64,000 bases of DNA from Podocnemis expansa (taxonomy: Eukaryota; Chordata; Testudines; Podocnemididae). This document shows positions 36,380 to 48,964 of this stretch, one piece after another. The notes under the pieces were generated by a model, which was not told where the DNA came from, did not search any database, and was given only the letters and a program-made list of their open reading frames with translations. The stretch lies in NCBI GenBank assembly GCA_007922195.1, contig ML682005.1, forward strand, positions 40,726,531 through 40,790,530, read 5' to 3'. How positions within the stretch are numbered: the first letter of the stretch is position 1; the number at the start of each line of letters is the position of its first letter. The position numbers and the translations under genes are program-made.

Positions 36380-38370
36380 TTTGGTCATTTAAATGTATTG
36401 AAAACTGGGGTTTGTAAAATGGTCTGATATGACACTGAATATGCTCTGCAAGTTACCTTAGAGTATGAACTGGGTTCTTCACTGGATGACTACATGCCAG
36501 TCAAAGTAAAATGTGTTTTTCAAAAAAGATTGTTGATGAATTTGAATTGGGCTCTCTCTCACACACACCCACCCACCCACACCCCTTGAGAGTTACTGAG
36601 GAAGTCTACCAGAAAAAGAGTGATGGGAAAGGTGTCTGGAGTGGCTTTTCGGGGACAGGAATGGCAATTTCTGTGGTGTTGCAGAGGGCGCCGTGTACTG
36701 CTCCAAAAAGCCTCACATGCCACTACTGACAGGCATGCCAAAGTGTGCTCTGGCCCCTGGGCCAGAGCACATAGAACCAGAGATGAGCTAACATTCTCCA
36801 TGATGTCACTTTAGCTGGGCAGCTTCACAACATGCTGCACAAAAAGCACAAAGTAGGAGCAGCAACTGGCTTGCAGAGAGGGTCTACCTCTAAAATAAAT
36901 AACTCTACCACAAAGCTACCATCCATAGCTCTCCAGGGCTCCGAACTGCCTGGAAAGGCTGCACCATTTGGATCAGGCCCTTAGTTCTTAGGGTAAGAGA
37001 GGGAAGAAAACAGAGAGAGCAAATTATATGTCCATATTGGTAAGACAACAGAAAAGAAGCCAACAGTTTCAAAGCCCATCACCACCAGGTATAGGAGAAG
37101 AAAAATGTGCAAGATACAAGTCAAACAACAAAACCAAAAGTCTGCATTTACAGACTGCAGAAGAGTTGCCATAAAGTGAATTATGTTGATAAAAGACTTA
37201 CAGCTTGTCTACATGGAAAGATATAATGCACTCTGTGGGGTGTTATTTCTGAAGCGCAGCAACACGCTGCACATTAATTGGTCCTCTCAGACCCCACTGG
37301 TGCATACTGAAGGCTTCATGTTGCTTTACTCTAGTAACATTTCAAATAATACTGTATTAAAGCGCACCAGCAGGATCTACACAGACTAATTAACGCATAG
37401 CATCTTAGTGCTTTTTGGACCTCACACCTGTATAGAGCACATTACTCCACTGTGTGGAAATGCTGTTAGAACAGTGATGCTCCATTCAAGGCTCAGGAAC
37501 TACAAGTGGCTTTTTAATGTTTCTCTTGCAATTTTTTGCAGCATGATATTAAAGCACCATGTGATTTCATAATTAAACAAAGTAAGTTACCAACCAATCA
37601 GATGCTTTTACTATGTTACTGATCAATAGTAGACTACTTGGTCAGTAATTCTGCTGTGAGAATTATGTTAATATACATATGTAAAAGGAAATGATGAAGT
37701 CCTACTAGTGTGGCTCATTTGTGTAACACTGATCACTAATTTGGCTGAATCAATGAGATCTAAATATCACTGCCTTTAACAACAAATGACAATCTGTCCC
37801 AGACTGGAAATTTCTAAAGTACCACAAGACCATAGGCTGCTCAATACACACACTTAAAATTAACCTCTAACAGTGACACAGCACCATTCCCTATTTTGGC
37901 AGCCAAAGTGGTGACAAGACAGAAAATATTTTATGTGAAAGCAACATACAGCATTGACAACAGCAATGAAAAGCTTCTGACATTGGCCAGTGGTAAGTGT
38001 TTCTGTAGTGTAAAGATTTGGCAGAAAACTAAACTAAACGGGAAAATTCTCGTCCTCATTCAGGCATAGAGTTTAGCATCATTAAGGCTGGCAGAGTAGC
38101 ATGACTTTCACTGCTTCCTAGAGTTTTATCATACAATATTAAAGAGAACTTTTATTTTCTAGACTGAGTTAGGACCCATTTAAAATACCTACATTTTTAA
38201 ATACTCATGGAAAACATTATTTTAACAAGCCATTCAAAAAGTGTTGTGTTGGATCCCCAAGAGATGATGATTTGCCGCATGCATAAAAAATTTTGACTCA
38301 ACTCAGTGACAATATAAGACATTTTTAGAAATTCATGTAGGAAGATTTCATTCTGCAATGACCAGTTACT
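36380..38370. other. Unassigned intronic DNA
   Basis: A short CACC-rich run at 36563-36585; otherwise nothing recognised before exon 3. Confidence 0.45.
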
Positions 38371-38374
38371 GTTA

Positions 38375-39165
<791 letters not shown>

Positions 39166-39172
39166 TTAATTA

Positions 39173-39410
39173 TGTTTGCTTACTGATGCTGGCTGGTGGG
39201 TATTACTGAGTTCTCCTACATGTAATGCAGGAAGAGGACCTTGGATAGCAGCCAATACTTAATGAAGGGTCTAGCTTTCATGACTGCATTAGATTCTCCC
39301 AGAAAATAAGACTCTTCAGTAAGGACTGGCTGCTATCCAAGTTCCTCTTTCTGTATTACACATCGGAGAGCTCTGTATAATAACCAAATGACATCACCAG
39401 TAAGCAAACA
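39173..39410. mobile_element. Hairpin MITE with about 95-bp inverted arms
   Basis: The left arm 39173-39265 (TGTTTGCTTACTGATG ... CTTGGATAGCAGCC ... ACTTAATGAA) is the inverse of 39312-39410 (TTCAGTAAGGACTGGCTGCT ... CATCACCAGTAAGCAAACA). The loop is about 46 nt. The inner 58 bp match best and the outer part less well. Target duplication not resolved. Confidence 0.8.
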
Positions 39411-40290
39411 AAGATAGGGCTTTTTTTTTTTTTTTGGTTGGAACAGGGAAGGAAAAAAAGGAAAAGCCTTTCCCATACAGTTCTGGTGCAAAATACATTA
39501 GATTTATTGTAGAAAGACTCCAGGTACAATTGTGATTTTTCTTTCAGCTCAAACAACTCTACCAGGGTGTGTGTCTCAGAAAATCTTATTGCTTCAAGGA
39601 AGCAATTTAGGGAACTAAACAGTATGATCTCACCAGCTCCTTAACTTTGAGCCATGTTTCCTACCTGACACTGCAAATACACTCACACAACAGTCACCCA
39701 GACCACTACTCACTACACAACAAATATTGTGTTCCCATCAGCCAAGACGATAGGAGACAACACTTACGGGACAGGGTGATGATTTATTTAGTTAATGTTT
39801 TACAAGAAAGCTTTGGCAAATGTAAAGCATACTATAATAGGCCACTGGTATGAATTAGACTCCAATGTAAGGCCTCCCATACACTGTCTCTCTCTCATAA
39901 ATGCCTCCAAAGAGGCAGAGTTTAGATACAGTTCTTTCACTTGTGTATGGTTCTGTAACGTTTTATGATGAAGCACTGAACAAGATGCTGGGACAGAACC
40001 AAGACTGTTTGCCATGAAGTGTGCTTGCAAATTCATATATAACATTGTATGAATGGATGAAAGTAGAAGGACTCATTTACTTCTCCAATGACTCTAAGGG
40101 GATGCGTATTTTGTTATAGGTCAATTTGGCCCCAATGTGGCAGGTAGGAAGGAGAAACTGAAAAAATCCTTACATCTGGGCTTAGTTTCCTTGGAATTTT
40201 CCCTTTGGAGAGCAGCCAGTTAGTCTCCAACCAAACAAGCCATAGGCAAATGGAGCAAGGGCTAATTGCCCTGTCCCACAGAGCTGGGGC
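39411..40290. other. Unassigned intronic DNA
   Basis: A T-run at 39421-39436; nothing else recognised. Confidence 0.4.
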
Positions 40291-40293
40291 CAC

Positions 40294-40632
40294 TCATAAA
40301 AGATTAGGGTTGGAAGGAACTTCTGGTCATCTAGTCCACTCTCCTCAAAAGTAGGTTCAAAGTAGGGCCAACCCCAACTAAATCAATCCAGACAGGGCTT
40401 TGCCAAGCCAGGCCTTAAAAACCTCTAAAGGACAAAAGTTCCACTGTCTCTTTAGGTAACCCATTCCAGTATTTTGTCGCCCTTCTAGCGAGTTTTTTTT
40501 TTCTAAATACAGAACTTAGACTGTCCACGCTGCAATTTGAGATCATTTCTCCTAGTTCTATCATCTAGTACCACTAAGAATAACCTATTCCATTCTCTCT
40601 GGAACCTCCTTTCAAGTAGTTAAAGGCTACTA
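40294..40632 (-). mobile_element. CR1 LINE 3' tail, minus strand
   Basis: Plus-strand landmarks AGATTAGGGTTGGAAGGAAC, GTCATCTAGTCCACTC, GGGCTTTGCCAAGCCAGGCC, AGGTAACCCATTCCAGTATT and TTGAGATCATTTCTCCTAGT are the complement of the CR1 3' end seen in the sense direction at 48.7-48.96 kb. Non-coding relic. Confidence 0.85.
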
Positions 40633-40639
40633 TCAAATG

Positions 40640-42055
40640 ATACCACAAAGCCTCACAATCTCTCCTAGGACACTAATGGCTTACAGCTCTTGTGTACAAG
40701 ATGCTGCAACAAGGCCTCCTTCACCTCAGCACATGCTTGAGCAGGGAATGGAGTGTCACTCTATGGGAGGCTACACCATGGTAGCATCAGCATTAACAAA
40801 TTTGGAGGATTGCTGAAAGGTGAGAAAATGGTGCAGCCAAGTGTAGAAACACCTTCTCTCATCCATAGAAAACCCAGGTGAAGTCTCCATAGAGTCAGGA
40901 AGAAAGAGGATAGAGTGGGGCCACAAACAGCTGCCATTTCTCCCCATTCTGTGCCTCTGATTCTTGCTAGGACAATTCAACCAATGCTGCTGAATCTGTA
41001 CTTTCAGTGGACTCTGATCTATAGAGCCCACCAATGACAGTTTGAATTTCACTGATCAGGACCCAGAGCTCCACGGGTGTAGCAAGTGGAGCATCACATA
41101 CATCTCTGTGGTAAAAGCCTGCTTCCCCAGGGTCCTCATGTTATTTATCCTGCTAACATGGCCATGACACCACACAGACTCCTCATTTCTTCCATTTAAT
41201 AGAAAGCCCCTAGTGATGGTTTGGAGGGGAGCTAGAAGATTGCAAACACACACAAGTTCTAAACACATTATGAGCCAGTAATATGCTGGCATGACAGAGG
41301 AGTTTGGGAGTGTTGCACAGCAGATCTCAGACCTGGCAACTGAGGAGCCCAAATAAATTGTTTTGCTGGAGCTTTCAAAACTGAGGAACCAGCCCAGTCA
41401 ATTAGTTTCATCCCCCTTTCCTTTCCGGAAAAAAAAACAAAAAAAAATAGGGGAGACTATTCCCCGCTGTTAGCAACTACCACCACAAGTCCTCTATGGT
41501 GGATATACGAAATGCTGTACTACTGTAATTATCTCCTTGCAAGTAAATTAACAAAAAAACCAACAAAACTCATTTACTACTTCTAGTCATTACTAAACAT
41601 TGCATACATTGAAGCACACTTAACTGGCAGCACTGGAGGTGACAGGCCACATACAGCATGGACAGTAATACTATTAGTTTCTCCGTACTAATGTTCTTCA
41701 AGCCTGACTCAGAGAGAACTTGTAGAATCTCTTCTGGCTTGTTCACTCCTTGGTACATTTGTTAAGACTGCCACCAACAATAGCAGCTGTGATATAGGTA
41801 TCTGTCTACTATACACAGAAGCAAGTTAATTGCCTCAGGCTACCAGCTGTCAGACTATAAAAATTTATAATCATCACAAACTGGTGTCACATTAGAACCA
41901 GCAATAAGACAAGACATGGAAAGCTGCATTATCTACCCTCTGAGTCATCTAGCACTTAGCCCAAAAAAGAAAACCACAAACCAAAAAAAACTCTACCACA
42001 CTACAAGAAAATTCACCTGAAGCCAAACAAATGCCAAAGTTTCTATAAAAAAAAA
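40640..42055. other. Unassigned intronic DNA
   Basis: No exon or element recognised; A-rich runs at 41431-41448 and near 42046-42060. Confidence 0.4.
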
Positions 42056-42060
42056 AAAAA

Positions 42061-42760
42061 CAAACAGGAAGTCCTGTAGCATTTTTAAAGACTAACAAAT
42101 TTATTTACTGCATGAGCTTCTGTGGGTATAATTCCACTATACCTACGAAAGCTCATGCAATAGCTAAATTTGTTAGTCTACAAGTGCCACAGAACTCCTG
42201 GCTTGTTTTGCTGAAATAGACTAACATGGGTACACCTCTGAAAGTCTCTATAGTAACTTTAAATAACGTGAGAAATTTAGGTTTTAACAAAGTGCGGCAC
42301 ACCAAAGATAAAATGCAGGTAAGTGTAAGTCATATGATCAGGTCAGACTAGTTCAGCAAATCAAAGCAGTTGTAATTTAGATTCAAAAAGTAGAGAAAGC
42401 ACAAAATTACCTTTTTCTTGAGAAAGCCAATCAATATTTCTGTTCAAGCCCAAGGTAATAGTATCAAATTTACAAATGAATTCTAATTCTGTAGTTTCTT
42501 TCAAAGCTTTGCTTTGTAATTAACAAAGCTTCCATGAAGTGAGCAGGTAAATTGAAGTGTTCCCCTACTGGTTTCTGAATTTTCTTATTTCTGATGTCAG
42601 GTTTGTGTCCATTTATTCTTAAGTGCAGAAACTGTCCAGTTTGGCCAATGTATAAGGCAGAGGGGCTTTGTTGACACATGAAGGCATGGCCAAGCCAATC
42701 AGTTTGTGACCTAAAAAGCAAGAAGCCGGTGGGAAGTAACCTAAACCTCACTAGCAGCCG
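42061..42760 (-). mobile_element. Penelope-like element 3' part with palindromic end
   Basis: Read on the minus strand: a broken GIY-YIG endonuclease frame (42751-42470), an untranslated stretch containing TTTGATTTGCTGAAC, CTGACCTGATCATATGACTT and ACACTTACCTGCATTTTATC, then a two-armed palindrome (42240-42061). The palindrome arms are CAAACAGGAAGTCCTGTAGC and the near-inverse AGTGCCACAGAACTCCTGGC. This single copy links the palindromic repeat family scattered through the window to a Penelope-like retroelement. Confidence 0.75.
42470..42751 (-). pseudogene. Penelope-like GIY-YIG endonuclease fragment
   Basis: A 93-codon minus-strand frame. Residues 32-55 read ALYIGQTGQFLHLRINGHKP plus DIRN. 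They include the YIG half of the GIY-YIG core and the conserved Arg (R45). PVGEHFNLPAH (residues 61-71) follows, with the likely metal-binding Glu at 64. This is the C-terminal nuclease module of Penelope-like elements, which nicks target DNA for reverse transcription. The first GIY half and all of the reverse transcriptase are missing; residues 1-30 look out of frame. The end, IRIHL-stop, is followed by the tail. Confidence 0.75.
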
Positions 42761-42769
42761 AACAGTCTG

Positions 42770-43700
42770 AATGCCAATCTTTGGATGCGAACTTAATACA
42801 CTAACCTACTACATCATTTAAAGAGCAGGCCAAGTTCCTCTGCTGTCTCTGAAGAAAGAGTCTAAGCAGAGTGGAAGCTGTACTACAGCCTCACACTGTG
42901 TAACACAAACTATCAGGCTATAGCACCACGATTCTAGTCAGCCAGAAGTGGAAAAAAGAAAACCAGTTTCAAAATATGAACTGCCTCCTAAAGACTGTTT
43001 CTCTGTATGTGACCGTCCAGGAGTTTGTGTGGCAAAGGACAGTATTTATATTTCATTCATCCTGTACAAAATAAAGTTTGCTGAAAAATGCTAATGATCA
43101 AGAAGAGAAGTGCACTTCATAAGTAACTGAGTTTACTGTGGTTAAGCAGACAGGTGCAATACATCCTTCTACCATGTCAATCTCTCTACTGGGGTGATCC
43201 CTGGTGAGTCACAATGGTGACAAACAATTATTTTTTAACATATAAAGCTAAAATAAAATCTAAGAAACTGAAGTTTCTTCCATCCTGCAAACAAACAGTC
43301 CTCCCAATAGACACCCCCTAGATCACATGCCATCAGAACTGAGGATTTGCCAGTGTGGAGAAGAGTCAGCTGTAACAGCAACTGCCTACCTTTGCCCTTC
43401 ATACCGTGCAGGCTAGAATGTAAACTCTTTGGGGGCAGAGACCTTCATTTTTGTACAGTATCCATAAAGAGGATCCTGGTCAGTGACTGGGGCTTCCAAA
43501 CACTGCAGTGTTTATGTATCTCAGAGTTCATCTTAAGCAGCAGTGAACCCAAAACCTTGTTTGAGACTTGTTTGGGCCTGCGAATGTTGTCTTGATTAAA
43601 ATAAAAGAGATCAAGTGAAACACACATACTCAGAAAGCAATCTGGAACTTGAGGACTGACCATTTTCAGAATAGCTTCAGATATTTAAAACTGTAAAGTT
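42770..43700. other. Intronic DNA with L2-like tail
   Basis: 43410-43540 contains GAATGTAAACTCTTTGGGGG, CAGAGACC and GGATCCTGGTCAGTGACTGG, then GCTTCCAAACACTGCAGTG, the plus-strand end of an L2-type LINE. The rest is unassigned. Confidence 0.45.
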
Positions 43701-43704
43701 CCAG

Positions 43705-43812
43705 AGGGATACCTATGCTAGTTTAGTTCAGCAAAACAAACAAGGAGCCCTGTGGCACTTTTAAAGACTAACAACTTTGTTAGTCTTTAGAAGTGCCACA
43801 GGACTCCTTAAA
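43705..43812. mobile_element. Compact palindromic Penelope-like tail
   Basis: AAGGAGCCCTGTGGCACTTT and its inverse AAGTGCCACAGGACTCCTT meet directly at ACAACTTTGT, giving roughly 34-bp arms with almost no loop. The left flank keeps the outer part, TAGTTTAGTTCAGCAAAACA. Confidence 0.7.
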
Positions 43813-43819
43813 TCTGTAT

Positions 43820-44690
43820 ATGTCCCTTAAATTAGTTTCAGCTGCTTTATTAAGGAGAACTCCTCCAGGATTGGAAGCTTTTAAACACCATTGAATGGTT
43901 TCAGGGATGTGATCCACTAGAATTGTATCCCAGAACTTTTACGGGGGGAAATATGACTGCAACTTGTGATCCCCAATACTGTTGCTTTTCTCCTCTCGTT
44001 CTACACCATCTGCCTTTGTCCATCCACTTGTGTCTTGTCTTAGAATGTAAGATCCTTGGAGCAGGAACCATCTCTAATCTGCATTTGGACAGTGCAGTCT
44101 TGAGCTACAATGATTACAACTCCTACAGGCTATGATAATACAAATAACTAAATATTTGAACTGGTAGGAAGCTTTATCCCAAAGTCCATCGAAAGACTCA
44201 CAAGATGTATTGCATAACCCAAAACCCTCAATGTCAGGGGGAGTCTTTCCATTTACTTCAGTGGGCTGTGGACCATTATCCTCAGCTAGTGTGAACTTTC
44301 AGAACTCTACTGACATGAACTGAGTGGTGACAACTTACACAACCAAAGACCTGTCATGCACACCACAGCAGTAAACTGACTGCAGCAGCTGCTTCTCATT
44401 GTTTCTTTGGCTGACAAAAGAACAAATATGTGAAGTTAAGATAAAAGGAAAACAGTCTTTATTCAGGAGATTACAGTCACATTTTTCCCCCAACTCATAT
44501 CCTGGGCACTTTAGCTCAGGAAATGCCAGTTTGGACTATCAACAATTCTTGTTTTAATTATTGGAGCAAAGGCTACAGTGGCTTATACTGAAATTATTTA
44601 AAAAAATAAATAAATGAAAGGCACAGGTAACCTGATACAACAGTGCATCTTTAAATTTGATGAACCAAAAAATTACACCATAACTCAGGA
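43820..44690. other. Intronic DNA with a second L2-like tail
   Basis: 43995-44150 (TTAGAATGTAAGATCCTTGG, CAGGAACCATCTCTAA, ending ATAATACAAATAAC) is an L2-type tail on the plus strand. The rest is unassigned up to the CR1. Confidence 0.45.
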
Positions 44691-44745
44691 GGAATGAAAG
44701 GACAGGGGACAGCTTGCGAACAGGGGACAGCAAACAGGGGAGTTT

Positions 44746-45850
44746 GTGAGGGAGTTTGAGGAGGAGTTTGCTGAGGCCAAGATGGTGAAGAGGAGCCGTA
44801 CTGCTGGAGCCAGTGCCCCTGCTATTTCCTTTAGCTCTGTTTCTACCCACACAGAGTGTCTGACGATGGATATCTCCACCCAGATCCTGGTGTGGATTTG
44901 CAAGGACTGTGGCCTTCATTTTCCTGCCACTGATGATCAGGCTAGGGAGATGAGCCTATGTGATAGGTGCCTTCTGGTGGCATCTCTTTGGAAACAGGTA
45001 GGAGAGCTACAGGAGGAGGTGTCACGCTTCAGGGGTATCTATTCCCTAGAGAAGTTCCTTGACAGTGTCTACTATGAGACCTGCAAGGAGGAGGTCCCTA
45101 TCCCAGTACCAAGGGCTACTGCCACAGCTCTGGAAATGGATGGGATGCCTATGGCAGAGGGAGGACAGTGGCAGCTAGTCACCTCTGGCAGTAGACGGTG
45201 CTCCACGCCTGCTCACATCCCACCATCCCTTGTGGTGAGGAACCGTTATGCGGTGCTGGACACAATGCAGGAGGTAGAGGAGATGCCATCCACCCCAAAG
45301 GCTGGTCAGATCACAGCCACCTCACCTAAGAAGAAGCGTAGGGTTGTGGTGATTGGGGACTCCCTCCTGAGAGGAACGGAGGCACCCATCTGTCGCCCTG
45401 AAAAGGCCTCTAGAGAGGTATGCTGCCTGCCAGGTGCCCGTATCCGTGATGTAACGGAGGGATTGACAAAAATCATCCGCCCTTCAGACTACTACCCCAT
45501 GCTGCTTATCCATGTGGGTACCAATGATACTGCGAGAGGTGATCCTCAGCAGATCAAAAGGTGACTTCAGGGCTCTGGGAGTGAGGGTGAAGGAGTTTGG
45601 AGCACAGGTGGTGTTCTCCTCGACCCTTCCAGTCAAGGCTAGAGGCCTGAGGAGAGAGAGATGTATCCTGGAGGTGAATGCCTGGCTGTGAAGATGGTGT
45701 CGTCAGGAAGGATTTGGCTTCCTTGACCATGGAGTCCTGTTTCAGGACAGAGGATTGATAGGCAGAGATGGCCTTCACCTGTCCAAGAGGGGGAAGAGCA
45801 TATTTGGGCACCGACTGGCTGACCTAGTGAGGAAGGCTTTAAACTAGGTT
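44746..45850 (+). pseudogene. CR1 ORF1 with SGNH-esterase-like domain
   Basis: The first frame (44746-45564) shows a Cys-rich segment (CKDCGLHFPATD, CDRC at about residues 53-78) like the zinc-binding region of CR1 ORF1. It then shows VVVIGDSLLRG (esterase block I with the nucleophile Ser) and HVGTNDTARGD (GTND block). A frameshift at about 45560 ends it. A second frame carries the rest up to GRDGLHLSKRG (catalytic Asp-His block) near 45770, with a TGA at about 45690. In CR1 this protein is the nucleic-acid-binding partner of ORF2. Confidence 0.8.
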
Positions 45851-46059
45851 CAATGGGGGAAGGACCCCAAAGCCCACAGGTAAGTGAGAATGTGGGTGAT
45901 CTGGGGGAAGGGATGGAACTTGGGGGGTGCTGGGACTGTAGCACCAGGAATAAAAGAGAAGGTAGTTGGAACATGGGGGGGAAAATCAAACAAATGTCTT
46001 AAGGGCTCTACTGAAGCCCCAGTACGCGAGGAGAGTGGGGGAGGAGAACTCCTAGAAAA

Positions 46060-46975
46060 AATGCAAGGAGGTTTATGTAATAGAATTGGAAATCAACATG
46101 ACAAAATAGGGCAATCGGCCGGATATCTTAGGTGCCTATACACTAACGCGAGGAGCCTGGGAAATAAGCAAGAAGAATTGGTAATACTAGTGCAGACAGG
46201 GAACTATGATATCATAGGAATAACAGAGACGTGGTGGGATAGTCTGCACGACTGGAGTTCTGCCATGGATGGTTATAAACTGTTCAGGAAGGACAGGCAG
46301 GGAAGAAGAGGGGGAGGAGTAGCGTTATATGTAAAAGAGCTCTATGACTGCTCAGAGCTCCATTATGGAAGTGGAAGCGTGCCTGTAGAAAGTCTGTGGG
46401 TTACATTGAGAGGGGAAAGCAAACAAGGGGGATGTTGTGGTGGGGGTCTGCTATAGACCACCAGACCAGAAGCAGGAGGTGGATGAGGTGTTCTATGGAC
46501 AACTAGCGGAAGCTTCTAGATCACAGGCCCTGGTGCTCATGGGGGACTTCAATTTCCCTGACATCTGCTGGGAGGCCAATACAGCAGTGCATGGGCAATC
46601 CAGGAGACTTTTAGAGAGAGTGTTGGGGACAACTTTCTAGTACAAATGCTAGAGGAACCAACTAGGGGCCTTGCACTGCTCGACTTGCTGCTCACAAACA
46701 GGGAAGAATTGATCAGGGACATAGAGGTAAATGGCAAGCTAGGCAGTAGTGACCATGACATGGTTGAGTTCAGGTTGCTGATTAAAGGAAGGAAGGAAGG
46801 AAGGAAAGCAGCAAAACAAAAACCCTGGACTTCAAAAAAAGCAGATTTTGGCTCCCTCGGGGAACTGATGGGCAGGATCCCTTGGGAAGCTAATCTGAAG
46901 GGGAAAGGAGTCCAAGAGAGTTGGCTATATTTTAAAAAACAAAACTCTGCTAAGGGCACAGGAAGTTGCCATTCC
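46060..46975 (+). pseudogene. CR1 ORF2 endonuclease part, frameshifted
   Basis: Apurinic-type endonuclease blocks are visible in consecutive frames: CLYTNARSLGNKQEEL and IIGITETWWD (46.13-46.24 kb), then VGVCYRPP and MGDFNFPDICW (46.44-46.57 kb), then SSDHDMVEF (46.75 kb). The frame changes near 46430 and 46640 and stops at 46981. The nuclease would make the first-strand target nick. Not functional here. Confidence 0.85.
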
Positions 46976-48231
46976 AATTAGGAGAAAGAACAAACGTGAG
47001 GCAGCCAGAATGGCTTAGCAGAGAACTCTGCTCTGAGCTTAAACATAAAAAGGAAGCTTATAGGAAGTGGAAGCTTGATCAGATGTCCAAAAAGGCATAT
47101 AAAGATATTGCTAGGGACTGCAGGAATAAAATCAGAAAGGCCAAAGGACAAATGGAGTTGCGGCTAGCAAGGGATGTAAAAGATAAGAAGGGGTTCTGCA
47201 AGTATATTAGTAACAAAAAGAGGATCAGGGATGGTGTAGGCCCCTTGCTGAATAGGGCAGGCATCCTTGTGACAGAGGATGAGGAAAAAGCTGAAGTGCT
47301 CAATGTATTTTTTCCTTCAATTTTCACAGGCAGAGTCAGCTCCCAGCCCACTACCATGGGTGTGGCAGATGGGAGAGAAGAAGAGAGGCCCTTGATGATG
47401 GAAGGTCAGGTTAGGGACTGCTTAAAGAAGCTGCAAGTGCACAAGTCCATGGGGCCGGACGAACTGCATCCAAGGGTGCTAAGGGAATTGGCCGACGAAA
47501 TAGCTGCACCGCTGGCCGTTATCTTTCAAAACTCATGGAGAACGGGGGAGGTGCCAGAGGACTGGAAAAAAGCAAATGTAGTGCCTATTTTCAAGAAAGG
47601 GAAAAAGGAGGATCCAGGGAATAACAGACCAGTCAGCCTCACCTCAATCCCTGGAAAAATTATGGCGCAGATTCTCAAAGAATCCATCCTCGAACACTTA
47701 GAGGAAAATAAAGTGATCAGGAACAGTCAGCATGGATTTAACAAGGGTAAATCATGCCTGACCAATCTCATTTCCTTCTATGAGCAGATGACTGGTTTTC
47801 TGGATGCAGGAAGCACCGTTGATGTGCTATACCTTGATTTTAGCAAGGCTTTTGATACAGTTTCCCACAGCATTCTCATTAGCAGATTAAGGAAGTCTGG
47901 GTTGGATAGGTGGACTATAAGGTGGATAGAGAACTGGCTAGATCATTGGTTTCAGTGTGTAGGAATCAATGGTTCCATGTCTAGCTGGCAACCGGTCACG
48001 AGTGGTGTGCCCCAGGGGTCGGTTCTGTTAAACATTTTCATCAATGATCTGGATGAGGGAATAGACTGCATTCTCAGTAAGTTTGCGGATGACACCAAGC
48101 TGGGGGGACCAGTAGATACGTTGGAGGGCAAGGACAAGATTCAGGGAGACCTAGATAAATTGGAACAGTGGGCCAATAGAAACCTTATGAGATTCAATAA
48201 GGACAAACGTAAAATCCTGCATGTGGGATGA
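46966..48231 (+). pseudogene. CR1 ORF2 reverse transcriptase part
   Basis: 421 codons stay open, the longest frame in the window. Reverse transcriptase blocks appear in order: [50 protein letters not shown] (catalytic Asp), SGVPQGSVL and [11 protein letters not shown] (FADD catalytic pair). The frame enters by shift from the endonuclease part and ends at a TGA at 48229-48231. Confidence 0.92.
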
Positions 48232-48234
48232 AAA

Positions 48235-48695
48235 AACCCCATGCACTGCTACAGGCTGGGAAACATTCAGCTAAGTAGCAGCAGTGTAGAAAAGGACCTG
48301 GGGTCATGGTGGATGGGAAGCTGGATATGAGTCAGCAGTGTGCTCTTGCCGCCAAAAAGGCCAATGGCATACTGGGCTGCATCAAAAGAAGTATTACCAG
48401 CAGATCAAGGGATGTGATCATTCCCCTCTATTCTGCACTAGTAAGGCCACATCTAGAATACGGTGTTCAGTTTTGGGCTCCCCACTACAAAAAGGACAGG
48501 GACATGCTAGAGAGAGTTCAGAGGAGGGCAACCAAAATGATCAAAGGGCTGGAGCACAAGCCCTATGAGGAAAGACTGAAAGCATTAGGCTTATTTAGTC
48601 TGCAGAAGAGAAGATTGAGGGGGGATTTGATAGCAGCCTTCAACTACTTGAAGGGATGCTCTAAGGAAGATGAGCTCGACTGCTCTCGGCAGTAA
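48235..48695 (+). pseudogene. CR1 ORF2 C-terminal part
   Basis: After the stop and a frame change the protein continues with [20 protein letters not shown], then [20 protein letters not shown] and [16 protein letters not shown], the usual CR1 C terminus. It ends at a TAA at 48693. The 3' untranslated part runs to 48964. Confidence 0.88.
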
Positions 48696-48964
48696 CAGAG
48701 GACAGAACGAGGACCAATGGTCTCAAATTGCGGTTAGGGAGGTCGAGGCTGGATATTAGAAAGAACTTTTTTACTAGGAGAGTGGTGAAGTCTTGGAATG
48801 AGCTGCCGAGGGAGGTGGTGGAGTCTCCATCTTTGGAGGTGTTTAAGGCCCGGCTGGACAAAACCCTGACTGGGATGGTTTAAGTGGGAGTGGTCCTGCC
48901 TCTGGCAGGGGGTTGGACTAGATGACCTATGAGGTCCCTTCCAACCCTATGATTCTATTCTATG

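Larger units (their letters stand above)
44700..48964 (+). mobile_element. Near-full-length CR1 LINE, inactivated
   Basis: About 4.27 kb with, in order, a 5' leader, ORF1, ORF2 (endonuclease then reverse transcriptase) and the CR1 3' end GGTCCCTTCCAACCCTATGA followed by TTCTATTCTATGA. The length is close to a complete CR1 of about 4.5 kb. Frameshifts and stops break both ORFs. It lies in intron 2 antisense to SLC66A2. The 5' end is approximate; no target duplication was found, as is usual for CR1. Confidence 0.92.

Noticed and set aside
46549..46977. 142-codon minus-strand ORF
   Set aside because: Antisense shadow of the CR1 endonuclease region.
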